Below, piece by piece: positions 50,167 through 60,585 of a stretch of DNA of 64,000 nt. The first letter of the stretch is position 1. The number at the start of each line of letters is the position of its first letter. The DNA comes from Isoetes taiwanensis (lineage: Eukaryota > Streptophyta > Lycopodiopsida > Isoetales > Isoetaceae): contig JAJEKV010000071.1 of NCBI GenBank assembly GCA_021234155.1, forward strand, positions 2,846,483 to 2,910,482, read 5' to 3'. The notes below the pieces were generated by a model. That model was given only the letters and a program-made list of their open reading frames with translations, made no database searches and was not told the DNA's origin. Both the position numbers and the translations under genes were made by a program.

Positions 50167-51983
50167 TCTTCGACACATCTTCACCAAGACTACAGATATT
50201 AGTAAAAACGTTTTACTAAACCATATTCGTTCAAGGCAAAGATTACCCAACACATATCCATCCTGGCGTTACCCAGGCCACAACTAGAAGGCATATTACC
50301 TAAAATACGTATAAAAGTATGATAGTAAAACAGTAAAGTAGCAGAGCATTATATTAGAAGATTCGTACATTAAATCTGTAGATTGTAACCATGTATGATC
50401 AAAGTAGAGACGTAAAATGTAGATATAAAATATTATTGTAGATTATTCCCATGTATGATCAAAATAGCGACATGAAATATTACTGTAAAATATTCCCATC
50501 TATGTATCGAGTAAAAAAGTAGAGTTACAAAGTAAATGCAGCTTTAGTAACGCTTCCAGTAATTCCATCTCCAAGTTGACGCCACCCTAACAGCAAATAA
50601 GAGACAATTGGAGGAGAGAAGCCGTACCTGCAGCCAATCAATACACAATTAGCGTGAAAACGGTAAATGTGCAAGGGCCAAAAGGTACATTGGGTCTCTC
50701 AGTTTATCACTGATCACCAATTGTATCCTTTTGCCCTGAGTTAACATCAACGAGAAAGAAACTGGAATGATATTTTTAACATATTAAGTCTTCTAATTAA
50801 GACATTTGAACCTGTAAGCATAATTGGTCTTAATCATAAATCATAAATCAGATTTATAGCATAAAGTGTAAGAACATAATCCGTTTACTAGCATAATTCC
50901 ATATCCATTTAATATCTTGACCATATTACATTTTGTCAATTTATATTCACCAATATACTTCAACTATAGAGCATGCCAATCATCAATCAAAATCTTGCTA
51001 AGTATGGAGGCATAAGCCGGCTCACAAGGCATATTATTTTTACCATTTTGAGCTTCCCGAGTCATTTTGAAAAGCATATATTATCCACATATAAGTACAA
51101 GTGCATTCATATTTAGATATCAAAACTGTTATTGTAACAGTTTAGCTTCGAATGCTCTTTAAGAGGCCTGTTATTTCCAACTAAGTTCAAGCATCTCATT
51201 TATATTGAAGCATTTTCACAAGTAAATATAATTGTCCAACCTGATTTGTGTTCACCATCATGTATGTGATGTCTAGCAGTCTTATTGAGTTTGCATATCC
51301 ACATATCCGCAAATGTTTCTTCTCGTATTTTATGTTGTTATGATCAACAACAATAAAGACCAGAGTCCCTGTCCTGTATAACTGGTAAGAGCAAACATAA
51401 CATGGCAAATTAAACTTCACCAGCAATATAAGCCTCTAAATTTATGCTATCGGTATGCCATATTCTTCATAAACAGTTCTTATATAGACAAAGCAGAAAT
51501 CGTAGTTGCCTTTTGAACTAAGATTGTAAAGCATCAAATCACAGTACCTTATTGTTACAGCTCCTTAATCAGATCATATAGATCTAGATCTGTACATGCA
51601 TACAAATAGTGCTCAGCCGGTAAAGATTCAAATCTGTGTCTTAGCATCCAGCTCAAGGATCATTTTGCCCTGTTGGCTCCTTGCCATTCCAGCCCTGGCA
51701 CCATAGCATGAAAATATAAGGACAAGTTCATATTCACTGAAGCAGATTCGTTTTTGCTTCTGTCCAGTTTATGAAGTACAATCGATCCTCTCAATGTCTT
51801 CTTACAAATTCGTTTTTGCTTGGAGCAAATTCGTTTTTGCCATATATAGCATGTTTTAGACAGTCAGATCACAAATGCTTCTGTATAAGCCATGTATTAG
51901 CTTCAAACATGCATTTATCCAGAGGTATATGTTGCAAAAACCTAAGAGCTCCTACAAAGAAATCCAGTTTAAGGCTATGGCAC
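50167..51983 (-). mobile_element. E1 retroposon-like repeat, copy B (uninterrupted)
   Basis: Matches 22046-23395 followed by 31871-32245. Read on the minus strand it begins near AAACTGGATTTCTTTGTAGG and ends in the (GAAAAAA)n tail, as a non-LTR retroposon would. No recognisable protein; the longest frames (51196-51426, 51869-52069, minus) carry no known domain. It cuts off gene G copy B, so it arrived after that copy formed. No target duplication was identified. Confidence 0.6.
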
Positions 51984-52430
51984 AAACCTTCAGTATGTTT
52001 TTCGGCATCTACTGGCAAATCCGAAATGCAATGGAGCAATGAACAGATTTTGGATCTAAGCATGACCAAATGAGATTTAATTTCACATCTCTGTCTATTA
52101 CTAAAATATATTTAATGCTGAATTTATTCAAGCATTCCAATAGGAATTAATGGCCATTGATATAGGTGATGTTCTTATATGTTATAGTTAGATGCTACAA
52201 AGTCTAATACTTATTCTTCAATATTGCTGATTTTATGTTTTCATAACACATTTCAGGCTGCTTTAATTTATTAAAACGGTAGGCTGCTTTAATTTATTAA
52301 AACGGTAGACATATGGGAGAATTAACATGCAGGCTAATATTAAAATTGCTTGTGAACTATATGTTAAAGGCAGAGTAAGTTAAGCATTCTTTGCTATCTT
52401 TCTATTGTGTTAAGGATTACATCCAAATGT

Positions 52431-52524
52431 GAAGGGCGAAAAGCCCAAGAAATCTAAGCTTACGTGTTAGTGACTTAGGCTCTTACCCTTCTTAGGCTAA
52501 CTGTCCTCTGGTTTCACTGCAGGT
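52431..52524 (+). other. Structured motif in R3, partner of 47627
   Basis: Outer helix GAAGGG (52431-52436) with CCCTTC (52486-52491), a G-C pair where the intron copy has A-T. Inner helix AGCC (52442-52445) with GGCT (52478-52481); mini-hairpin GTTAGTGAC (52466-52474). CTTAGGCTAAC and GTTTCACTGCAG|GTAAC follow. The local alternative GGGC-GAAAA-GCCC is also possible. Confidence 0.5.
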
Positions 52525-53476
52525 AACGGGATTTCTTGCTCCTACGTGTGTTTTCCCATTATTTCAAATTGGAAAAGCTTACAAGACAAGATGACAAAGG
52601 ATAGAAGATTAAGCTGAAAAAATAAAACAATCTATTACGTCATTGATTCGGCAACAAGATAGTGACCTCTAGGCCTTGAAAATTATTTTGTACGGAATAT
52701 GCTGGCTAAGGTCAGTGTTTTCATATCAAATGATTCAGGTTTGATAATTTGTTAATCTAAGTCTGCTGGATATTTTAATCCCAGTCTAGAAAAAGCAGTC
52801 TTTTAGACTTCAAAAAGTATATTAACATTGGTAATACAAAGATTTATGGAGAACTTTTTTGGACTCTGAATGAAATTATGTTTATAAGATCTAGGGAAGG
52901 GGGAACTCCTTGTAGATTGCAGAATATGGTAATTGCTTTTGCCTTGATAAATGCTAACCATTTTAAGGCTTAAGTCAAATGTACACCTGATTTGGCTTAA
53001 GGCTGCTTATTGACTGGAAGTGGTCTTTGCAAAAGTCCATGAAAGGTAAAAGTCTGTTTTAACAGGTTTAAAAGGTTTTTTTTCATTAACTCAGTTCTCT
53101 AGTTATACTAGGGACCTTAAAATGGTTGGAATACAGGTGTATATAATTTCTTATTAATACTTATTGGATATTTATAGGGATTGGCATAGGCTGGAAATGG
53201 GAATTATAATTCTTTCTAAGCTGATTTTCGCTCTTTGCCTGCAGCAGACATAAGGAAATCCATTCAAAAATAACGGTAACATGACATTTGTTTTTGAAAT
53301 TATGCCGATTGAATTTTTACACAAAATTGGATTATAGAAAGAGTTCTGGCTCTTTTAAACTAGTCTTTTGGCATTGGCCCAGACTAGATCAATCTGTTTG
53401 CCATTTGGCTCTCTTAAAAGAGAAATAATACTTGCAATAAGAGGTAATTAGGCAATATAGGTAGGGTAGGGCTTTG

Positions 53477-53560
53477 GCAACAAGGTCCTACTCTCCTTGT
53501 TGCTAACTCTATTTATGACTTGCCCATCCTGACCTACGGTAGGAGGCATGCTTTTTTTAT
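53477..53560 (+). other. Conserved hairpin and T run at the end of R3
   Basis: Stem GCAACAAGG (53477-53485) with CCTTGTTGC (53495-53503) around a TCCTACTCT loop, then CCTGACCTACGGTAGGAGGC and seven T. Compared with 46177-46284, two stem pairs change on both sides (G-C to A-T and A-T to G-C) while pairing is kept. Confidence 0.65.
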
Positions 53561-54046
53561 TATCCTGAATTGTATTTTATTTCAGGGTAGTAATCCTGAA
53601 TGCATGAGCACTACCTATTCTAAAAATGCTAACTTTTGCAAGACCTGAGTCAACATGGACCATTAGATCCTGATATCTTTACTACTATGGCACATGGCAA
53701 ATGTTTGAAGTTGTGTAAACCAATGGGGCATAGTACATAGTGGGAATAAAGTTCATGCAATGATATTATAAGGATCACTTGGCATCTTTCGTCTTCATGA
53801 GTACATGGGCATTATACCTTGTTTGAAAATACTAAAGTGTACTACGAGTTAATGGACAAATATATTTTGACAAGATATACACTAATGGACTACCATTGCA
53901 TGGCATACCATTGGAAAAATAAGACGTCTTCAACCCTAACGGATGCACAAGCTTGCTAACTGATTCTGCAAGAATAGAATGACTTGCTGAGGAGAAGAAG
54001 AAGAAGAGATGAATATTCTTTTTGAAATCTTTAAATTATTGATTGA

Positions 54047-54074
54047 CTAGAAAAAGTGCCCAGCGTTGCTGGGC
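54047..54074 (-). mobile_element. Helitron-like 3' terminus (hairpin plus CTAG)
   Basis: On the minus strand a perfect 7-bp hairpin GCCCAGC-AAC-GCTGGGC is followed 7 nt later by CTAG and then T. It is the clean version of the structure at 6231-6258. The element would extend to the right; no Rep/helicase or 5' TC end was found. Confidence 0.55.
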
Positions 54075-55711
54075 TTCTGTCGGGATTAAATTAAAAAATT
54101 AATAGATGCATAGTTGACAACCTCCAATGGATTTAGGGTTTTTAAGTTTGTCAATATATTCTTCAAGCAACGGTGTACTTGATTTTACCACAATCATACT
54201 CGCACATTCCATGTATCAAAATAAACTTAAAGCAATAATATCCTTGATTGAGGCTGCAATAAGGTGCTATGTACTATGTTTGAAGCCTCAAATAATTGGG
54301 GAAATGTGTGATAAAAGTAGACCAAAGTTAAATATAAAACAAATTGATTTCCTAAGGCTTTTGCATGCAAAACATCCAAGACATAAATAAAAATGCAAGG
54401 CATTGCACAAAAAAGACTTGGACGGCATTGATTTGCTATCTCCTTTGGGTCTAGAAAGGTAGAGAAAATAAAAGCAATATCTTTCCTCCACTGTAAATGA
54501 TGAGTATTGCAAAAAGATGAGCTTTATTCAATTGCAAATGTGATTATGATAAATAAATAATAGAACAAAGAAACAAACTATTCTAGCTATGGACTTTGTC
54601 ACGTAGGCAGCAACTCTTTCCAGGCCAGATAAGGGTGCAATCTACACCCCAAAAAAGTCAAGCATAGGAAGCATAATAATCTTTGCATAAAAAGTTAGCT
54701 GCAGTAGCATTTGATGTGATGGGCATCTGTGCTATAAAAGGCTAAGGATGTTATAATATTTCAATGCCAAATTTTGTCGAGTTATCCATCTTAATCTACC
54801 TGTTATATGCATGTCTTGTTGGTCCCTGAACCTACCTATATGCTGCACAAACCATCATTCGTGCCTCATTTGCAAGCATGGAACTCTGTAACCAATGCTT
54901 CTGCCCTAGCAGACATAATAAACAGTTGCCTTATTTAAGGTCTTGACTTTGCAATGCCTAAGTGGTGGTAATGGAACTTTAGAAATTCATGGTACAAGAA
55001 GCTCACGCTTGAGTATCCTCGATGAGCTTAATAGCTCAATGCTCATTTGAATCTAAATATATTTTAGCTAGACAAAGGGGACCTTTTAATGGCAAAGGAA
55101 AGTGTAAATGTGAGGCTAGATAAGTAATGGCTGAACCGTACAATTGATTACCGAGAAAGGAACATGACAGACTGAGCAATGATGATCCATATATAGTCGG
55201 CTGAACCAAATGGCAAATTTCTTGCAGCACCTAAAGTTATCTTTGCTTTTGTCTTCTACATGGCAACTTCTACATTTCTTTGCCAAATTTGTGGGCTTCA
55301 GAACCTACAAGAAAGGGCTTCATAATCTACAAGAAAGATATGCACATTTGTATTTTATAGCCCAGGAGGATTCAAGCAAACAACTCATAAATGAACATAA
55401 GGATCTCAATGTTAGCCCCCATATGACTGATAATAGGCTAGAAGAAATGATGGCCCATGAAGAAACCGATGGTGTTCAAAATAGATAGTGAATACAATAC
55501 GTAATGTGAAGCAAATCCAACCTCCTCCTGAAATTGCAATGGCCAATGAATATCCCCTTCAACAGTTCATGGTAGAGAACCGGTGCCTCTCCACATTCCT
55601 TCCTACAGATTAACTTGTGCGGACAAACATACAAGGAACATTCTACAATGCAATGCATGAACTTAGAAGATTCAATGCCGTAATACTAACAAACATTTAC
55701 AAACCATATAC
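54075..55711. other. No gene recognised; possible Helitron or pseudogene sequence
   Basis: Short frames only (54127-54390, 55210-55488 plus; 55036-55230 minus). The minus frame near 55080 contains KGPLCLAKIYLDSN, faintly like the GPLS-G-L-L-S box near the end of HOTHEAD proteins, but the match is too weak to call. Confidence 0.35.
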
Positions 55712-56356
55712 CTTGATTAGAATGGAACAGATTCGGTCTTGCTTGATTGCATGAATCAACACCTCTATATTTTCGGGCACAACATACTCTAGCAAATCAG
55801 CAACAAGTATGCCTTTTGCCACTCGGGTAAAAAATAGTACCTCCGATCTTGGTGCCTTGAACATGGTCATATGTGAAGCCATTATCGGGGCCTACACCAG
55901 CCTCAACAAGGGCCTTTTTAAGGCACTCTGCCATAAAGGCAATATTGGTTGAAAAACTACTTTGTTTTCTACCCATTGATAGGACTCGTTTATCAAATAA
56001 TCATCCCAGCCACTTAGTTACAAACGAGGGAGGGCTTTAGTGTAGAAACCAAAGATTTATTGCAGTTCCTCCACCTAGAACCCTTTTTTGTGGCATTCTA
56101 CTCCATCTTCTGATCTAAACCCTTGTGGTGGAGATGTATATTTGTGAAAGTTGATCAGGTTCTCATGGAATCCTGAAATGTGTTCTAGGCTTGGTACCCC
56201 ATATGGCACCCCTCCTCTTTCAAGAAGGGGCACTGAAAATCTTTGAGACAGAGTTGCTGCAAGAGGACATCCTGTAGCTCCTCCTCCTACAACAATGTAG
56301 TCATACTGCTTACTTTCAATGGCTTGAGATGCCTCTTTTGCAAAGGAATGCCGCAC
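55712..56356 (-). pseudogene. HOTHEAD-like GMC oxidoreductase fragment
   Basis: The N-terminal FAD-binding part of a HOTHEAD/mandelonitrile-lyase-type GMC oxidoreductase, an FAD enzyme family linked in plants to cuticle and fatty-acid omega-oxidation. Visible in order on the minus strand: YDYIVVGGGATGCPLAATLS (dinucleotide-binding loop), LLERGGVPYG, FRSEDGVE, RVLGGGTAIN, then in a second frame NESYQWVENKVVFQPILPLW and GFTYDHVQGTKIGGTIFYPS, then in a third frame ADLLEYVVPENIEVL, ending at ATCAAG|GTATAT, a likely donor. At least two frameshifts separate the pieces. An in-frame TAA lies just upstream of the first piece, and no downstream exons were found. So it is a truncated, dead copy of a normally 550-600 residue protein. 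Confidence 0.8.
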
Positions 56357-56368
56357 AAAGGTTTAACC

Positions 56369-56640
56369 AGGCTACATGCAGAGAAGAATTGAACTGAACG
56401 GCAAGCTCAAAGGTGATAATATGAAAACTAAGATGGTCATATTATCTTATGAAAAAAAAGAACATACCTCACATAGGGAGTATTTGCCTGGAAGCGAAGC
56501 CCATTGTGCTTTGAATTTGTGGAGTACCATTCCCAGGCTACATACAGAGAAGAATTGAGATGAACGGCACACTCATCATAATATGAAAACTAAAATGGTA
56601 TGTTCTTTTTTTTCATAAGATAATATGACCATCTTAGATA
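56369..56640. repeat. Nested tandem and inverted repeat
   Basis: AGGCTACAT-CAGAGAAGAATT plus GAACGGCA and ATAATATGAAAACTAA occurs at 56369-56433 and again at 56537-56595. In addition AAGATGGTCATATTATCTTA and the following AACATACC (56430-56467) is repeated in inverted orientation at about 56597-56636, a 40-bp inverted repeat around a 130-nt loop. Confidence 0.7.
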
Positions 56641-58081
56641 ATTTTGTCTTGAACTCATCACGCAATGCAACCAGCAGAGAATGAAGACCCAACCGCTGTC
56701 GGAAAAGGAGGAAGACACATCTCGACCATGTATTCGATCCAAGGCTAAAATCGCGGCAGGAGGAGACAAAAACTTGCAAATTTGCATTAATGAAACCCAG
56801 GCACCCAACACTCTCATTCGAATGTTCTTCCAAACAGCTCTACTTCCATAGTTTGTCGATCCCAAGATCGAGGCCCAACCATACATGAGGCTTGACAAAT
56901 GCCTGTAAAAATAAGAAGCAATCTCGGGGCATCCAAAGGAGCAGGAAATAAAATTGACATAAACAAAGTACCTTCCTTTTTAAAGCTATATAGCTTGTCG
57001 TCTAAAGCTAATCTAATTTCCAGCGGCTCCGCATCCTACAAATAATCTGCCAACGTGGTATTTCTAAGTGCATAACTCTTTGCCATGCTGTCAATAAAAC
57101 CTAGATCCAGATTTAAAGTTACTATGGGCTACATATAAGGAATGTAGAATCAAAATACAATAATACAATAGCAAAAACTTGAACTTACATTCAGTTTGAA
57201 CTTACCAGAATGGCTATAGTACTCAACCTCAGACTCGCATAACATACAGGCATGCAAGTTACATAGCCAGAATGGAATTTTGGATCGCCACCAGTATGTT
57301 TGCTTATCTTACAGATTGAAGTTGGAGGAATAAATTATCTCTTCATTTTTGTTTGACACCTAGCTAATATTCTCAACCTGCACAAATGATAAAAACGTCA
57401 TCAGAATAGGAGCTCAGCTCCTTCTCATTCTTTAAAAAGTCTAACAATATCATTTTGAATGTTATTCAATTTCAAGATAGGTCACGTAAATTTTAGCGTA
57501 TCAAAAATCTTCTCGGTTGCTTCAGTTGCAAAGACGCAGGTAAAGTCTTCCACATCTTAAAGATAAAGGCACAGCTAGAAATCACAAGTATTGAGCCAAA
57601 AAAATTAGCGCAAGTCTCCAGATCCATTTTGCACCAGCCAGGAGTGCATTTTGGCGCCATGATCTGGGAAAGTTTCAAAGGACGTACCACAAGAAACATT
57701 ACAAAAATTTTGGATAAGGCAAAACTGGAGTATAGTCACAGCCATTCCCGCTCAAATTCCTTGGCATGCTCTGATGCTACACAAAACAAACACCCAGCAA
57801 ATAATAGCTAAAGAAACTTATATGCCACTAAAAACATACGTGAGCCTGAAAGAAGTACCTCATTGTTGGTTGTTACAGCAGAAAATTCCAAGATATATAT
57901 GGTTTCTTGATTTCCTCACCTGCACTTCCGAATATTGTGGCAAATTTCACGAAAATGAGTGAAACCCAGGAAGCACCAAATGCATCAAACACCTAAGAAG
58001 ATGGAGCGGCTAAAAGAACCATTTCTGCTCAGAAAGACTAATAAATACGTCCAGAATCCGTTGCTTCTAATATCCAAAACG
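56641..58081. other. No gene recognised
   Basis: Frames at 56590-56898 and 57493-57699 (minus) and 57629-57811 (plus) are short, overlap on both strands and show no known domain. No RNA gene was seen. Confidence 0.4.
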
Positions 58082-58402
58082 TCAACTCTGGACTGATTTT
58101 ATGCTATGAACAATGCCACTCAGAGCTCCATTTAGCCCGTTAATTACCATCTCCTTGATTGCATCTGCTAGATCCGCTTTTGTCTCCTCTTTCGCCATGA
58201 GGGTGTGTGTCGATTGTCCCCACCTTATAAACCTATACCTGCTTCTTATGTCTTTGTATGATGTACATTCATTGAGCATGTGACTCTCGTCCTCTATTCT
58301 TCTGTCCTCAATCCAGTTTCTATTAGTGAAGGGGTGTCTACAGTGAGGAGAGCTTTGCGAGGACCTTCTCCAAGTTACTACCTGGAGGAGATGAAGCATC
58401 AA
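58082..58402 (-). mobile_element. Possible LINE C-terminal zinc-knuckle remnant
   Basis: A 106-codon minus-strand frame contains RRIEDESHMLNECTSYKDIR after HCRHPF. The E-D-E-x-H-x4-C-x2-Y-x2-I-R layout is common at the C-terminus of non-LTR retrotransposon polymerases. The plus strand is also open here (58280-58465, reading LEEMKHQNDIRDVRRLLDLG), which could be upstream exon sequence of the next gene, so only one of the two readings can be right. Confidence 0.35.
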
Positions 58403-58502
58403 AATGATATCAGGGATGTACGAAGATTGCTGGACTTAGGAAAGGACATCCCCACCGCAATTGCTTGATGGCATTTTGGCGTAAAATGACTCGAAAAAGA
58501 AA

Positions 58503-58990
58503 TTGCAGCCGGAGGCAATGAGTAGGCTAGTCAAGTATGCGCATAACTACCCACTTGGCCAATCTTTTACACATCCCATCCATGTTGACCGTCTGGTGAG
58601 ATCACATAAGTCAAGTCTTGTTAGCAGGAGGTATGACCCTGAGCATGCAAGAGAAATATTGAGGGCGATGGTGAGGAATCCAGGCCAAGTTCCTATGCCA
58701 GCAGACGTGCTTCCTTGGGATAAGAAAAAGGATGCTCCACTCCAGTGGACAACAATAGAAGAGATAACCGTGGAGAACCCTAATGTATGCTTCCTTATTA
58801 TTGACGGACAGCATTCTATTGAGGCACAACGATCCCTATCCAACCAGGCTAAGCAAACCGGACAAACAATGTATCTGCTGCATTACAACCACAGGAGGTG
58901 TCGGTTTCTAAGCCCCCATACCCCTGCAGAGGAACTGGCATAGATTAGTGCAACATTGAACGAAATGGGCGAAGTCTTTCTTTATAAAAG
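58503..58990 (+). CDS. Exon 1: ParB/DGQHR-like domain
   Basis: Residues 1-146, then a TAG at 58941, then 15 more codons in the same frame (ISATLNEMGEVFLYK) to the donor AAAAG|GTTAGT. The key motif is CFLIIDGQHSIEAQRSL at residues 96-112. It resembles the G-x-H-R box of the ParB/DGQHR nuclease-like superfamily, with Ser where Arg is usual. That superfamily is used for DNA or nucleotide binding and is often next to DNA methyltransferases in bacteria. A conserved-looking HPIHVDRLV and basic stretch precede it. The true start may lie further upstream (open frame at 58280-58465). Confidence 0.5.
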
Positions 58991-59623
58991 GTTAGTATAT
59001 TTGGTGGAATAGAGTCAGATATATCAAGTAGCAATAACAGTAGTAGAGTAGGTCCAGCGTTTGTCAAGGCGTGCCAATTCGCGCCTGGCGTGAATTCATG
59101 CTGCCAATTCGCGCCTGGGGTGTATTCGTCCGCGAATTGTCAGCATAAATACACGCCATGCGCGAATTGCCAATGAACTGCATTTTCATCAGGCGCTAAT
59201 GCAATTTGCCAATGAACCGGCGGTATTCATTTTCATCAGGATGGATGAATACACCCGGTAGCGAATGCGCGGGCGTGTATTCATCTTTGCCAATTCACAC
59301 CGGCGTGTATTCATCCGCCAAATGTTAGGATGAATACACGCGGATGAATATTGGCCCCCCTGCACTTAGTAATAAAAGGGTATGGACATTTCATCGTTTG
59401 CCAATTCACCCAAAAACATCCCTAGTATACCGATCCGTGGAAGCTAATTTAATGTATATATTTTGCCCGGATAATGGCATAAACCCCTAATGGTTGGCAA
59501 ATCGTGGTAAAAAACCCCCTTTCTTGCGCATTCCCGATTATCCCGCTTTGCTTTGATCTAAAAAGCGGTTAATTTTTGTATGCCCTGCTCATATTGGCTG
59601 ACATGCTTTCCTTACACGTGCAG
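58991..59623 (+). other. Intron 1 of the ParB/MTase/HAD gene
   Basis: GTTAGT...CACGTGCAG; removal joins codon AG|C in phase 2, giving KSPYVEQLRHARQQW. It contains the palindromic repeat block listed next. Confidence 0.5.
59072..59357. repeat. Palindromic GGCGTGTATTCAT repeat block
   Basis: Units of GCCAATTCGCGCCTGGCGTG followed by (A/T)ATTCAT recur about four times in direct orientation (59073, 59102, 59290 and others) and in inverted orientation (ATAAATACACGCCATGCGCG near 59144; GATGAATACACGCGGATGAA near 59328). CG-rich against AT-rich flanks. A related inverted pair is in the last intron at 62158-62209. Confidence 0.65.
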
Positions 59624-60580
59624 CCCTTACGTGGAACAACTCCGTCATGCCCGCCAGCAATGGATAGAATATGGAAGACCCCTGCAAACAAAACAGGGAG
59701 GAACGAAGTCTGAGGAGTTTAAGGCATTGGAAAAGACCTTGGCTCAGACTATCATCCAAGATAGGAAACCAAGAGCAAAAAAAACAGGAAAAAAAACTGG
59801 GGAGGAAGCAGGCGAGACGTCTGAAGCAGCTTCCAGAGGTCCTACAGATGCCTACAAGATCGTCTTCGCTAAGGACGAAGTCTGGGCGAAGTGGAACGAG
59901 TTCTGGGATGCTTATGCTCAGAAATAGCTACCAGACCCAATGGGACGAGTGCCTCCTCAAGATACTTCAATATTTGATCTCAAGACTACCGAGATGAGGA
60001 AAGTACAGGGCCTCCAAGATGATGAAATCATTTGGTTGTTAAATCAATGCATAAACAAAGAAGTTCTGTACAAGAAGGCTTCTTCAGTTAAGGACAAAAT
60101 GTCCTTCATTGATTGTTGCACTCATATAAAGAACATCACGAAGTTATGAAGGTAGCGGTTGGTGAAGAACTTGAAAGCTATCCGGTGATGTAACATTGTT
60201 GCGAAGTCGGCCTGCTAGACAAGTATGGCGTGTCTGCTGATGACATCAAGAAATACGTCTTTTGGTCGAAGGAATTTCTGCAAAACAGGAAATCAAAGAA
60301 CCAACAGCACACCTCAAAGCTATCAGATAAGGTGATGGCTGAGCTCAGAAGAAAGGTTGTCGTCCTAAAAGATGTTGGTGGTGACTTACCTGCACTCCAA
60401 TACCTGGTCTCTACTGGCTATAAAGGTCTCCTACCCGATACAACAATAGGCCCTCGTAATACATTAGAGGAAATATGAGATCACATTTTGTCCCATTAAG
60501 GGATGCTTAAAATGTCACGTCAGCTTCTTAAACTGTCCAATAAGAGAAGAATTCCAGTGTATCTCATTCCAGTATTATGT
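59624..60580 (+). CDS. Exon 2: linker and helical region
   Basis: Begins PYVEQLRHARQQWIEYGRPL, then a basic stretch (RKPRAKKTGKKTGEEAGETS), then WAKWNEFWDAYAQK, a TAG at 59925, and continues LPDPMGRVPPQDTSIFDLKT. Near 60135 the frame shifts to EVMKVAVGEELESYPVM, a TAA, then HCCEVGLLDKYGVSADDIKK and so on to NTLEEI, TGA, DHILSH, TAA, GMLKMSRQLLKL and YLIPVLCGS, where the foldback element begins. No catalytic motif is seen. The amphipathic, charged sequence suggests an all-helical scaffold. Confidence 0.4.
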
Positions 60581-60585
60581 GGCAG

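Larger units (their letters stand above)
52026..53560 (+). mobile_element. Repeat R3, copy 1 (non-coding, intron-like)
   Basis: The first 545 nt are almost identical to 63441-64000 and start at ATGCAATGGAGCAATGAACA in both. Inside are a 26-bp tandem duplication (GGCTGCTTTAATTTATTAAA plus ACGGTA, twice, about 52258-52309), the structured motif at 52431 and, at the far end, the covarying hairpin and T run also found after the RT. From 52430 to about 53170 it is distantly similar to the gene G intron. It encodes no protein. It may be a non-autonomous relative of the RT element. Confidence 0.55.

Noticed and set aside
55036-55230. KGPLCLAKIYLDSN as a C-terminal HOTHEAD exon
   Set aside because: Only a few residues fit, and the expected following sequence (an FNYF-type box) is absent.
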